Notes: generated by a model from the sequence alone, not told the origin. A stretch of 41,333 nt of DNA from Coemansia sp. RSA 922 (GCA_027577415.1 JANBQS010000068.1:1-41333); one strand, 5' to 3'. Shown: positions 18,017 to 28,511, counted from the first letter of the stretch. Numbers and translations: made by a program.

Positions 18017-20608
18017 TTACTCGTCTTTGTATCCTATTTGTGACAAAAGTGTTTGCAATTCTTCAGTGTTCATTGTTTGCAGTCCACTGGTCTGGTACCC
18101 GCTTAGCCAAGCGTCTTCCATATGCGAGGGATTCTGTATCGACGATGGTATTGGGCATGATGACGGTAGTGATGGTACGCTTATTCCTGAGCTATTTCCT
18201 AGCTGGCTGGCAGTTGATCCGATACTTGCGGCAAAGTTACTCAAAAATCCATTCACGTCACCGCCCGCCGAACTTACAACCGGAGCACCCGCCGCAGCAA
18301 ACGGTAGTGATATAGATGGCTGAGTCGTCCCACCGCTAAGCTGTTGTAGTAGTACTACGCGAGCGCGCAGCTCTTCCAGCCTCTGCAGTTTCTCCAACTG
18401 TTGTGTGCCGGCGGGCTGCACAGGAGGAACGTTCTTGCGGCCCTTTACAGGTTTGGGTTTAGCCTGCTGTGCTGGTTTCGTATCGAGCGAGCGCTTAGCA
18501 GTACGCGGCGTACTAGGTCCTTCTTCAGTGTAGGGCGCAGGCGAGTATCCAATAGCTGGTGGATGCCATAGGCCGCCGCTTAGATCAAAGTCGAGACTGC
18601 GGTCAGTTAGCGCACTGGAAATAGCCAATGTGTGTGCAGCGGGATCGGGCGGACTGTAAGTGGTCTGCTTAATGGCATCGTTGAGGATTCCACGTAGCTG
18701 ACTGCAGTTGTAAGTGAAGCCGAGGAACGAACTGCATCTGGGTACTATCCATGGATCGGAATCATTCTCGTGATGAATGGCTATCGGGTCACCTGTAATG
18801 GCTAGTCGTTGCTTTTTGCGTAGGTTGAATACGTGGTGCAGCATAGTTATTATCGCCATGTTGAAGTGGTAATACTGGTCCGATGCCACATGCAATTTCA
18901 AGTGCACTTCGAGGTCACGACGCGATTGCTCCGCCACGAGGTTATCGTTAGACAACGCCGCATTAACATGGATCGACGCGCCCTGCAGAGACCAGACGCC
19001 AACACGGGGATCCCAGTCCTCGATAGGCACAGAGTCGAGCGCCCAGCGGATAACTTCTGCTTGCTGGTGTGCAGACTCTGTACACACGGTTTTCGCGCGC
19101 TGAATATACTCAGGACTCACTGACTCGTGCTGGTACTCGGGCAGCTCAGACCGGTAGAGAATAATCTTGGCCGCATGGTACATGAGATGAATGTTAAAGT
19201 AGATCGCACACACGTTGCTGATCCCCATATCGGTCGTCGTTAGTTTGGCATACCCGCCGAGTAGCCAGGGCGCCTGTGGCGGGAACTCGGACATGTAAGG
19301 GACGAATCTAGACCGGATTTCCTCTAGCTCTCCGTCCAGAATATCAAACATTGCGCGCCGCGAAATGTCGCTGTTACGCAGTGGCCGACGGCGTCGATTG
19401 ACAAACTCCGATATACGACTACAGGCCCGGTACAGCTCTACTACCAGCCACCAGCTGTCAGGAAACTTGCTCTCAGTCGCTGAAGTCTCGGGCAACGTGC
19501 CTGTAATCCACTCATGGTCATGAGTAGGCAGATCCACCACACAGTCGTCGTCGTGCATAGTGGCTGGTCTAGAGGCGACAATAACCGAGGTACGATCGCC
19601 GCAGTACACATGCCACCATAGACGGCGTCGCCACTCGGTGTTTGCCCACGAGCGATCCTGCTCGCCTGCGTTCTCGTTGAAATCCTCCTCGTCGATCAAG
19701 TGCAGCCGACACCGCTGCGCCAAGCGTGTAGCCATGCCAGTGTATGTCCAAGCTGACTCTCCACGGCCACACCCCCACTCGTAGAGCGACAGCATGACGA
19801 GACAAAACACTACGTCAGGGTCAGGGCGGTCGACCAGGCCAGCGACGAGCTCAGCTGCGCGGCGTGCGTACTCTCGGCCTGCGTTATAGCGAGGCGTGCA
19901 GATGAACTCGGGGCGGTTGCTGAACCGAGCGGCTAGTGCTACGGTAGCGCAGACTATGTACTCAGGGAGCTGGCCAGAGTGCAGGCGACGGACCAATTGG
20001 GTCCATGACACGGGAGGAGCAGTGGGAGTCATCCTCGTAATGGCAATCTCCATCAATTCCTCGATTACGTGCGGAGGCGGCAGCACTGGCGGTGGCTGCT
20101 GCTGGGGCTGCTGCTGCGCATAGTGCTGGACTTGGCCCTGATAAGGCAGGCCCAAGGGGTGGGCAATGGCGGGTGGCGGTGCGGGCGCAAATCCAAAGCC
20201 TAGGCCGAACCCGCCAGCGCCAATAACCGGGTCGTTGGGCGAAAGGCGCTCGACTAGAGGCTGTAGCATCTGCTCCATTGACTCTAGTCGTTCTTCTAGC
20301 TTATCGATGATGCTGCGACGCACTCGCTTCTTGCGTACTAGCGGACTGTAGTGACATCCCAGCTTCATGCGTGTGCAGTGCGAGCACGAGGGCTTGGTGC
20401 CATTGCATTTGACTTTTTTGCGCCGACAGTTGTCACAAGCCCGCATCAGCCGAGCCTGCTTATTTGCGCCCTCTTCTTCGACGGGGTCTTCCTCCTCTTC
20501 CTCATCCTCTTCCTCCTCGTCGTCCTGTGCTACGTCAATGGCAGGGTCTTCTTCCGACATACCCCGGGTACTGGCACTGCCAGAACGTGTACGCTCGACT
20601 TGACGCAT
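18017..20608 (-). CDS. Zn2Cys6 fungal transcription factor, 863 aa
   Basis: Start chosen at ATG 20608 (MRQVERTRSGSAS); the further upstream open frame is hydrophobic leader translation. An acidic run at residues 29-46 precedes the binuclear zinc cluster C58-x2-C61-x6-C68-x6-C75-x2-C78-x6-C85, followed by a basic linker and a coiled-coil-like helix (IIDKLEERLESMEQMLQPL) likely used to dimerise. A Pro/Gln-rich spacer leads into the fungal-specific transcription factor domain, recognisable at about residues 240-480 (CATVALAARFSNRPEFI, WTYTGMATRLAQRCRLH, RRRLWWHVYCGDRTSVI). The C-terminal third is low complexity with a possible leucine-rich coiled segment. It acts in the nucleus; target genes are unknown. 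It is divergent from another Zn2Cys6 gene. No intron is needed. Confidence 0.9.
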   Translation of the reverse strand: MRQVERTRSGSASTRGMSEEDPAIDVAQDDEEEEDEEEEEDPVEEEGANKQARLMRACDNCRRKKVKCNGTKPSCSHCTRMKLGCHYSPLVRKKRVRRSIIDKLEERLESMEQMLQPLVERLSPNDPVIGAGGFGLGFGFAPAPPPAIAHPLGLPYQGQVQHYAQQQPQQQPPPVLPPPHVIEELMEIAITRMTPTAPPVSWTQLVRRLHSGQLPEYIVCATVALAARFSNRPEFICTPRYNAGREYARRAAELVAGLVDRPDPDVVFCLVMLSLYEWGCGRGESAWTYTGMATRLAQRCRLHLIDEEDFNENAGEQDRSWANTEWRRRLWWHVYCGDRTSVIVASRPATMHDDDCVVDLPTHDHEWITGTLPETSATESKFPDSWWLVVELYRACSRISEFVNRRRRPLRNSDISRRAMFDILDGELEEIRSRFVPYMSEFPPQAPWLLGGYAKLTTTDMGISNVCAIYFNIHLMYHAAKIILYRSELPEYQHESVSPEYIQRAKTVCTESAHQQAEVIRWALDSVPIEDWDPRVGVWSLQGASIHVNAALSNDNLVAEQSRRDLEVHLKLHVASDQYYHFNMAIITMLHHVFNLRKKQRLAITGDPIAIHHENDSDPWIVPRCSSFLGFTYNCSQLRGILNDAIKQTTYSPPDPAAHTLAISSALTDRSLDFDLSGGLWHPPAIGYSPAPYTEEGPSTPRTAKRSLDTKPAQQAKPKPVKGRKNVPPVQPAGTQQLEKLQRLEELRARVVLLQQLSGGTTQPSISLPFAAAGAPVVSSAGGDVNGFLSNFAASIGSTASQLGNSSGISVPSLPSSCPIPSSIQNPSHMEDAWLSGYQTSGLQTMNTEELQTLLSQIGYKDE

Positions 20609-20774
20609 AATGCAGTAGAACTGGGTAAAAGCAGTAAAAAATGTTAAAAAAAAGAGAGTAAAACAAAAAATAATCCGCGTTAAAGATAAAAAAAAGGTAT
20701 ATTCGTAAGCTCTTCCGCCTCTTTGGGTTTCACGCGGACAAAAATTCGATTGGATCGTGTCAAGTCCTTTCATG

Positions 20775-20794
20775 TCAAAGTTGATCAACTTTGA
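20775..20794. promoter_or_regulatory. Perfect 20-bp palindrome TCAAAGTTGATCAACTTTGA
   Basis: The two 10-bp halves are exact reverse complements. It lies 167 bp upstream of the minus-strand factor start. Each half begins with TCAAAG, the core hexamer of the arrays before family genes 2, 3, 6 and 7. A dimeric regulator site is the simple reading; no CGG triplets of the classic Zn2Cys6 type are present. Confidence 0.6.
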
Positions 20795-20923
20795 TCTAAT
20801 TAAAAGTCGATGTTACATGTGATAAAGCCATCACACGAAACCTTAAATGGGAGATGTGTGCAATTGGGGGGAGAGAGAAAAGCAATGTCAATAAAGCAGT
20901 AGAATATTGGTCGAACGGAGGTT

Positions 20924-20957
20924 GGGGGGTGGGTAAAAAAAAGGGGGAGGGGGTGGG
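20924..20957 (+). promoter_or_regulatory. G-rich tract with G-quadruplex potential
   Basis: Within 34 bases there are five runs of three or more G (six, three, five, five and three), interrupted by one T, one A-rich loop and single bases. Loop lengths suit G-quadruplex formation on the plus strand. It is in the shared promoter of two transcription factors. Confidence 0.5.
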
Positions 20958-21514
20958 TTAGTCGACATAAAAAAAAAGAAGTGGCGTTCTGTGAGCGAGG
21001 CAGGCGAAGCGCCTCTTCAAAAGGACGCCGCCATTTATCAGTCGAAAATGGATGGTGATGAAGGGAGACGTACTTTTTTTTCTATGTGGCAGTTATTCAT
21101 GCTCCACCTTTTTTTTTCCCTCTCCCCTTCTCTCTTCCCCCACTATTTTCATTTCTTCTTGTTTTTTTGCACTCTATTGCATTACATCTATAACTTTCTG
21201 TTCGGTTCACCAACCTAGTCAGAGGACCTCTTGGTTGCAATATAAAGACCCCTTGCATTCTTGTGTGGCACGCGTGGACTCGTGAGTCCTTCCCTCCCCT
21301 CCTCCCTTCTTGTGCTATATTGTCACCCCTTCTCTTGCTTCACCATTTTTTTTATATCAGCATTAACATCCTCCTTTTTATTCTTTCATATTTTATACTG
21401 GGCTTTTATCAATTCCATCGATTTGCCTGCTTCCGCCAATCCCTCGTCCTTTGATCACAAAAAAAAAATACCGGCCAACGCGTCAGCCAATCCCTTTGTC
21501 TTTCTACTTTGGAA

Positions 21515-24500
21515 ATGCACTATCCCAGCGGTACTCAGCCGCAGCCGCCGCCAGGGCACACGGCTCCGGGGCCATCGTCGACGGGGCCGCAACAAAACTT
21601 GCCTAGTGCTGCAGATACGGCCGCTGCAGCTGCAGCTGCCGCTTCGACGCCTAGTAGCATAGCTGACCAACAGCAAAAGAAGAAACGACTAACGCAAGCA
21701 TGCCAACACTGCAGGTAAGTGTTTCTGACTAGTCGTGAGTGAAGATAAAAAAAATCACTTGCCATATTTCTATTTTTTTTTGTATTTCGATTTGTGGTGC
21801 GTGCATAAATTGCGCATAACGCAGGGGCCAAGCATACTATGTGTGTTCCCACCAAACTAAATTTTTTAAAGTTGTATAGGAAGAAGAAAGTTCGTTGTGA
21901 CGGTATTCGGCCTTCGTGCAACAACTGCACAAAGAGCAAAACTCCTTGCACATATTTGCCTTCTGTGAGGAAGCGCGGTCGCAATGGTACGCGTGCGCCT
22001 ATGCATGCTTCGTTCGCATCGCCTGGCAACCCCTATGCTCGCCCGTACCATGCCCAGCCGTCAGCGGCTTCTGCTATGCCCATGCACCAAGCCCAGATGC
22101 TGCCGCCCTCTCAGCACCAGTCCATGTTCCATATGAGCCACCACGGTATGCCGCCTCCCCCGCCGCCGCTCTCGCAGATGGCCCCGCCTCAGCAGCCGCA
22201 TATCAACCCTTTGGGCGTTCGCTTCATGGAGGGCGGGCCTGTGTCTTTGCATCTTAAGCGCGACCCTGGGTTTGGTATCGACCCAATGGAGGAAAGCATG
22301 TATGACCCGGCTAAGCAGGCATACGAGGCGAGCTCACATTTCATGCTGCCCGTCAATAACTTTCATTACTCGAGCTATGCGCCGCCGCCTCCTTCGAATC
22401 AGCAGCCATCGATGCGTGCCGGTCCTAGCTCTTCCTCGGGATCTCGCAAGCCTATGGGCATTCCCGGTACCTCCTGCTTCCCGGTGCGTACTCCTTCGGG
22501 GTCTAGCATGGGCTATAACGGCGACGTGTTTCCGTCTACCTCGGGTATCTCGTGCATGGCTGGGCAGCCGTCGTCTATGAGGCCAGCTAGTTTTGACCCG
22601 ACGGCTTTGGCTCAGGACTTGTCGTCAGCCTATGTGTCAGTAATTGCTGGCATGCCTGCGACAAGCAGTAATGGTCAGTTTCAGGATGCTGCCACCGTAG
22701 CAAAATCTGCTACTGCGCGAGGAAAGAGCGCTAGCCATGCGCTGGATTGGACAACTTCGACTAAAATGCGCGAGTTGCGCACACAGATCAGCTCTATGAT
22801 AGCCAACGTGTGGGACGACAACAAGTGTGGAAAATCGGCGGGGTTGGCCGGAGTCTCAATGTCAGTCGACGACGAATCGCCCGACGACGAGCCACGCGGC
22901 ACTCCATCGTCTTTGGGTACTCTGCAAACAAAGTCGATAACTAGTCCGTCGGGCGACCAGCTAATGGACGAGCACTTGCTCAACATATTCTTCGACTGCG
23001 TCCACCACCAACTACCTATCATCTTGCGCGCCGAATTCCTGACGGCTTACAACCGCGGTGCTGTTTCCTCGCTTCTGGTCTCTGCTATGTGTGCGGCTGC
23101 TTCGGTGTTTCTCAACCGTCTCGAGGAAGAACGCAAGGCCATTTACGACAGGTATTCGCAGAAAGTGCGCGAGCTTTTCCATGACGCTTGTTTTGAGCCC
23201 AATTTGGAAGTCGTACAGACCGCGCTTATCATGACGCTGTGCGAGTATCGACATGGAAGCTTGCAACGCGCTTGGGTTTACCTATGTAAGTACCTGCATA
23301 TATGGCCTCCCCTTCCTTCCTCCCCCCCGCGCTTTATTTTTGTTTATTTTCGATCAGGGTCAGGTTAAAAACCTGCTTTTGGACATGTTTATTGCCATTA
23401 TTGCTTTACTGAGGAGGAGAAATGGTCACTTGGGACTCCTTTTTTTCTTTTTGGTGGCTTTCACTTGTCAATGGGGGGAGAGAGAAGGGGTCATTATCCC
23501 TACAGTTGTGTGCGTGTTTATTTGCCTTGGGGCTGTTCAGCGTATGCCATGTGCTTTGATTGTCCTCGTTTTTGGCAACTGCTTTAATGGCCATATGACT
23601 GCAAGTGAGCCCACTACAAGGGCAGCGTTATTTTGTTGTTGTTATTGCCACTCGTTTATTCTCATTGTCCTCTCACTCTCACTCTTTCAAGGGTGGCTGT
23701 GCGCTACATGTGGGGAGGATGCCAACTTCATGCATACATGTCCAAATTCATTTTTTTTTTGTGTGAACATTGTCTTGCAATGCTTTCACAGTGGTACTAA
23801 AAAAAGAAAACAATATTTTTTGCGTATCCGTTTTAATTCGGTTTTTTTTTTTTAGCCATGGGTTTTCGTCTGGCAATCTCGATGGGCTACCACCACCTTG
23901 ATGCCAAGTTGCGTGCAGGCCCAATGGGGAGTACGGCCGATATTTCTCAACGGGAGTCATGCCGCCGGGCATTTTGGGGTGCCTTCTTACTTGACCGGTA
24001 TACGGCCATTGGTGGTGGCAAGCCACTGGGCATAAACGACAGCGATATTTCTGTACTTTTGCCCCTACGCGAAAAGGATTGGCAGAATTCAGCCGCTCCG
24101 CCGCCACTTTCCGTACTCGAGTTTTTCAAGCCCACCAGTCTCGTTTTGTCTTCCAAGAATGGCAATGCGGATGCCACTTTTGCCTCTGATGGCTCATCGG
24201 GAGAAGAAAATGGTGGTTGTGGTGGCAGCCCGCGGGCGGGCGGCAACGGCATCAGCTCTGTTAGTAATGGGGACTCGCTGGCTCAGAGCGGGAATACTAC
24301 GCCAGTATCGGATGGCGGCAACGGCTGGGGTAGTCGGGCGGGCGAGACTAGCGCTCTGGGATGCTTTATCAAGCTCATGACGGTGGTAGGACAGGTGGCA
24401 CAGCACCTCAACAGCACTAAGAGCCCTGGCGGTACGGGTCATCCAGTGGACAGGCCGAGCCGTGACTATGCGGCTTTGGATTCGGCGCTGTTGCAGTGGA

Positions 24501-25966
24501 AGGAGGAGCTGCCAGCGTCGCTTCTGTACTCGCAAAACAAGGCTATGGGGACCGAGCCAATGGTGTTTGTCGCCTGCATGCATGCAATTTACCACGGTGC
24601 TGTTATTATGCTGAACCGCGAGAACATGGGGCTGTTGCGCGACCTGCCCGGGCAGCTTGATGTCTCGACGAATCTGGCTATTCGGTCGCTGGAGCGATGC
24701 CGCGTGGCGGCTATGAAGATCGTCGAGATCGCCCATCACCTTTGCACTTTGCCATCGGCCATGACCAGCGCGCTGTTGCCCTGGGCATTGTTACAAGCTG
24801 GCACACTTCTGATTCACTTTATGATTTGTGGCAGCTCTCCTCATGCCCGGGAGGAAGCCCGGTCAGCCATTCTCACACTGGATTCGGTTTTGCGCGATGA
24901 GCTCTCGCGGTACTGGAGTGTATCGTTCAAATACCACCTACTTTTGAGCCATTTCGTCAAGGCATGGGATCGCACTAGACAGAGTACACCAAGCCTCACT
25001 CCGCGTCAGCCTACGCCTGCTATGCAGCTCTCTACGTTTGGGGAATCGGCTACAGACACATACCAGGCACTCAATTCCCAGGTATGTCTGCCCATGCAGA
25101 TGCAGATGCACATGCAGCTCCCACCTGGGCCAGCGCCACTGCCTTCGTCCTCACAGATGCAAATGTCGCATTCGATGGAGTCGTTTTCTACCCTGATGAA
25201 ACCCTATACTGCTCCTATTCCGGGATCGCTTCCGACGCCCGACCCACATGGCGGCATGGTTCAGCAGCTGGGTCTCTCGACTGGGAATATGGCAGGCGGT
25301 GGGCGAAGCAATATTCCGAGCTTTTTGTTTACTACTGATACGGCCCAGGCATCTTCTGACATGTTAAACGGGTTCTTGTCGCAGTTGACTCACGAGCAAA
25401 CACTCCAGCTCAACGAAGGGCTACAGACATACTCGCTACAGAATAGCGCTCCACCTCCTGCGCAGCCACAAATGTCGTCATTGTTTTCTGTGCGCAATAC
25501 TTCTGCTGGGCCTAGCGAGCACTCTATAGGGTCGTCGGGCAATGGGTTTGGAGCTATCTCTAGTGATTCGCTTATGATGAATGCTGCTATGCACTCGTTT
25601 GGGCCTGGATTCGACCCTTTGTCTATGTCGGGTTCGGTCAACACTAGTCGTTTGCAGGCTCGTCGTGGGTCGTTGCCTATATCAACTAATGGCGATTTGT
25701 TTATTGCTCCGGGGTCCCACCCTGTATTTTCGACGGCTACTGCGCCGCCGGTGTATGTTCAGCAGCAGATGGTTAGTGTGGACCAGATGATGGGCTCGGA
25801 TCTGGATCCCTTGGTGTTTAATCAAATGACACCGTTCATGTATGAACTACGACTGCTCAATAATATGACGGCCCAACAGGGACAACAGCAAGGGGCAGGT
25901 ATGTCGGCGGCTGGACCGAATACTTCAAGTGTGGTGCATGAGGCAAATGGACATTTGCGTAAATAA
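21515..25966 (+). CDS. Zn2Cys6 fungal transcription factor, three exons, 1238 aa
   Basis: Model: 21515-21714, 21880-23285, 23856-25966; introns start GTAAGT and end AG. Intron 1 interrupts the zinc cluster after its second cysteine; splicing restores C63-x2-C66-x6-C73-x6-C80-x2-C83-x6-C90. Intron 2 interrupts the fungal-specific factor domain; splicing gives RAWVYLSMGFRLAISMGYHH, which is the expected conserved helix. Upstream of this domain is a long Pro/Ser/Met-rich region; around residues 520-580 the domain begins (DEHLLNIFFDCVHHQLPIIL). The C-terminus is Gln/Met rich (MQMQMHMQL and others), as in activation regions. Exon 1 carries a polyalanine run. Nuclear regulator with unknown targets. 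Its size and split zinc cluster resemble AmyR/XlnR-class and related fungal factors only loosely, so no ortholog is named. Confidence 0.88.
23286..23855 (+). other. Unusually long (570-bp) intron 2 of the Zn2Cys6 gene
   Basis: GTAAGT donor at 23286 and a T-run plus TAG acceptor ending at 23855. The other introns in the window are 72-165 bp. One frame stays open across it, but the translation is hydrophobic and Phe/Cys/Leu-rich, as expected of T-rich DNA, and it is out of frame with the exons. No element ends were found. Confidence 0.75.
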
Positions 25967-26728
25967 TCTTTTTTTACATTTAAATTTCCTTTTTTCATCC
26001 TCTTTTTTCTTCTCCTTCATATTAACAAACATGAAAATACGGTATCCTAAAGAACAAAGATAATCTACATCCCCTTCCGACTCCCAGCGGCCCAAGCGTT
26101 TCAGGCAGGAATATACCTATTTAAAGTATATACCTAAGCTTTCGTAGGCAAAGCTGTGTGTTAGAGATCTGATATCCGGTGGCATACACAAATGAGTACG
26201 CCATCAGCAAGCCCCAGTTCAGAGCTCTCTTTAAACACCCGATGTTTATCATCAAGGATGACGATGATGAAGGTGTAAAGTAGCACGTGAATAATGTGTC
26301 CAATAGCCTGTTTAGGTAATCTTGACACAATTTAATGTATTAAATCACACATTTCTTCTTTACGACAATAACATAGCTTACAAGATATATTTCACTATTG
26401 GAAAAGTAAAAAAACAACGGATAAGCCGAATAGAAAAATGAATGACATTGGACAGCTAGTCTTGTTGCTGTTGTGGACTTTGTCATTTGTTGATTGGTCC
26501 TTCTTGTGTAGAAGGCATAATATGGACCAAAAATAGGCACTGCATAGTGTTGTTGGTGATTTTACATGTACAGCAATAGTGACAATAAACAACAAGACGT
26601 GCACAGACTGATGTTGCTAATACTGGTTTATTCACGAGTGGGCTGACGCAAATAAATGGGTAGCTCTGGCATTAAAATAAACTGGTTCAAGGCACTGTAT
26701 GCAAAATATTCCGCTGTAGCGAACGCAC
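25967..26728. other. AT-rich gap between the Zn2Cys6 gene and island B; nothing recognised
   Basis: Two short minus-strand frames exist here, but they lack family similarity and codon-like composition. The stretch next to 26729 is the 3' flank of gene 6, with a TTTATT (AATAAA on the minus strand) at about 26627. I see no RNA gene or repeat. Confidence 0.5.
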
Positions 26729-27184
26729 TCAACCAGCTAGTACATTAGGCCCGGGCCCCATGTCCACTGGTATTGCCGTAGAGATTTCGCCATTACTAGC
26801 ATAAAATTGGGAACGCGTCTTGTAATAATTTTCATTGATGGCTTTTTCTACGGCAACTTCTTTAAAATCGCCTATCCACAATATCAAAATTGGTGGGGTG
26901 TTTGTCTTCTGGGCATTATTCACCGCTGCAACAATATCGTTGGTATCTTCGATGCTGCCTGATACCTTACTCAACTCAATTGTTCTTCTGTTATATAGCC
27001 AAATAGAATAATCACTCCAATTAGACGCATTTGATGCACGCTTGACGTGCTCTATAATCGTATTGCTGAGTATATCTCCTCGCCAATTATATAATTCAAA
27101 GTAAAGTGATCCGCCATCGTGCTGTACATACACAAAAGTACTTTGTTGTGCACCGTCACTAAGCGCGCTGTTAATTCCTGGCAT
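26729..27184 (-). CDS. Family gene 6: small W-x-G family protein, 151 aa, unknown function
   Basis: The start is the ATG at 27184, in ACGTAAAATGCC context identical to gene 3; the upstream open frame begins at a GTG and contains the TATA region, so it is leader. The protein starts MPGINSALSDGAQQSTFVYV. Landmarks in order: strand STFVYVQHDGG, strand YFELYNWRGD, helix NTIIEHVKRASNA, strand WSDYSIWLYN, strand RTIELS, PPILILWIGDF (W-x-G signature), helix VAVEKAINENYYK and a last strand SQFYASNGEIS. It is the intact counterpart of broken gene 3. This is the clearest member for fold prediction: strand-strand-helix-strand-strand-strand resembles a beta-grasp. No signal peptide or membrane segment. 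Function unknown. Confidence 0.8.
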   Translation of the reverse strand: MPGINSALSDGAQQSTFVYVQHDGGSLYFELYNWRGDILSNTIIEHVKRASNASNWSDYSIWLYNRRTIELSKVSGSIEDTNDIVAAVNNAQKTNTPPILILWIGDFKEVAVEKAINENYYKTRSQFYASNGEISTAIPVDMGPGPNVLAG

Positions 27185-27302
27185 TTTACGTAATAGCAAT
27201 TGGTCACAATAGTTGGAGTGCTGGCTAGTAAAAAAAAGCTGATTAAGAAGAGGGTATAAAAATATTCTGGTGGGCAAAGAGAGAACAAAAAGAGCTTGGC
27301 AT

Positions 27303-27325
27303 GGCTGCCAGCTATCCACTTTATA
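27303..27325 (-). promoter_or_regulatory. Core promoter of family gene 6
   Basis: On the minus strand TATAAA (27325-27320) is followed by CTGGCAGCC (27311-27303); the TATA lies 136 bp before the ATG, as for genes 1, 2 and 7. Confidence 0.75.
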
Positions 27326-27935
27326 TCTTGTCTAAAGAGCGTGGAAGTGCTCTGCTGCAGTTAGCGCACGCGAAAAGTTCTCTAGCTTTTCCTTTTAATT
27401 TTTCTTTCCCGCTGCTTTTTAAAGTCAAACTGTTATTGCTGTTTCTTATTAGCTCTTTGCCTTTTTTACTTTGAGTGAGATGACGTGGGCCAGCAAGCGT
27501 GGGGACGGAGTGAACAATGCTTCCCCCCTTTGACTACCTTTGACAGCCATTGACTCCATGGACTGCCTTTGCACAGCTTTTTACACATTTTCTAGCCATG
27601 TGCATCAACTATTGGCTGGGAGCAAAGTTCTGCTGTGGAAAACAGGGCCAACTAATTTTCTTAAAAGAAATAGGGGGAGTTAAGACCGTCCCTTGCAAGT
27701 TCAACAATTCTGTTATAGTGGTAAATTTATTGGTTAAGCCAAAGGCTAAGAAAAAGCAAAGTGAGCTATTATTGTGAGTAAAAGTGATAGTTATTGTCAT
27801 GGCTACTGGAGGGCTCAGGTGGTCACTGGTGACAGCAGTGTATATAGATACTTTCTAAATATCTAATTCGAAACCTTGTGCCTGTTATTTGTAGTTGAAT
27901 ATAACCTCAATAGGTTGGTAACTATACTAATGTAA
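27326..27935 (-). promoter_or_regulatory. Distal promoter of gene 6 and 3' flank of gene 7
   Basis: No gene is seen. Reading the minus strand toward gene 6: a TTTCTTTTAAG-like stretch near 27665, CCAATAGTTGA at 27615-27605 (one mismatch from the palindrome), then CAAAGG/TCAAAGG units between 27578 and 27528 (GTCAAAGG, GTCAAAGGGG). The order is the same as before genes 2, 3 and 7. 27790-27935 is unremarkable 3' flank of gene 7. Confidence 0.65.
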
Positions 27936-28367
27936 TCATTCCATACATTGTGAATCTTTATACCATTCGGACAGTGTCTTTATAACACCATCACTTTGAA
28001 CAACATAATGTCCGGCTGGCTCTTTAGAAATTTCACGTTTAGTAGTAGCTTTTATTTTCTCCCTAAGATCAATATCCTTTAGTATCTTTTGTTCTGTATC
28101 CGCCCACTTTACTAGCACAGTTCCACTTTCAGTGATATCACAGGTATCGCCAGCACGCCAAACTAGTAAATTTTTGTCATAGGATACGTAGAAGTGACCC
28201 TCTTCACTACTACTCGGATTCGGGTCTTTTAGTAACTTATGGAAATGCTCTTCAATAGTAAATGTTTTTACTTTCTCCTGAAAGTAGTATCTATACAAAG
28301 TGTTCTTATCGCCAATATTTAGAAGCAAGTGAACATATTTCATATCACTTGGCGCTTTCACTTGCAT
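27936..28367 (-). CDS. Family gene 7: small W-x-G family protein, 143 aa, unknown function
   Basis: Start at ATG 28367 (MQVKAPSDMKYVHLLLNIGD); gene 2 begins almost identically. Shared blocks are TLYRYYFQEKVKTFTIEEHF, GTVLVKWAD (a variant of the W-x-G signature in which the G is replaced by D) and SDGVIKTLSE near the C-terminus. Relative to gene 2 it carries extra residues in the middle (GHFYVSYDKNLLVWRAGD), and its charged segment before SKEPAGHYVV is longer. Intact, no signal peptide or membrane segment. It is inverted relative to gene 2, lying in the opposite arm of the duplicated island. Confidence 0.8.
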   Translation of the reverse strand: MQVKAPSDMKYVHLLLNIGDKNTLYRYYFQEKVKTFTIEEHFHKLLKDPNPSSSEEGHFYVSYDKNLLVWRAGDTCDITESGTVLVKWADTEQKILKDIDLREKIKATTKREISKEPAGHYVVQSDGVIKTLSEWYKDSQCME

Positions 28368-28488
28368 TCTCAACTAGATATCAATTGGTAGTGCTGAATT
28401 GGGCGTGTATGTCAGTAAATAAAGGCAGTTCTAGTAGTGAAGATGAACAGATTCTTGAATAAGGAGAAAGGGAGAGAAAATGTGGCAG

Positions 28489-28511
28489 GGCTGCCAGGCT
28501 CTCTTTTTATA
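28489..28511 (-). promoter_or_regulatory. Core promoter of family gene 7
   Basis: Minus strand: TATAAAAA (28511-28504) then CTGGCAGCC (28497-28489); TATA-to-ATG distance 137 bp. The sequence just upstream carries the CTCTCGGAAAGGGG-type near-hairpin also found before gene 2. Confidence 0.75.

Larger units (their letters stand above)
20609..21514. promoter_or_regulatory. 0.9-kb divergent promoter of the two Zn2Cys6 genes
   Basis: No gene is seen. It contains a perfect 20-bp palindrome at 20775-20794, a G-rich tract at 20924-20957, and from about 21065 to 21480 long C/T-rich runs on the plus strand leading to the second factor. Its size, against 65-170 bp between most ordinary genes here, suggests elaborate regulation of one or both factors. 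Confidence 0.6.

Noticed and set aside
23253..23855. 200-codon open frame across intron 2 of the Zn2Cys6 gene
   Set aside because: It is out of frame with the exons, T-rich and hydrophobic, and splicing around it restores a conserved domain.
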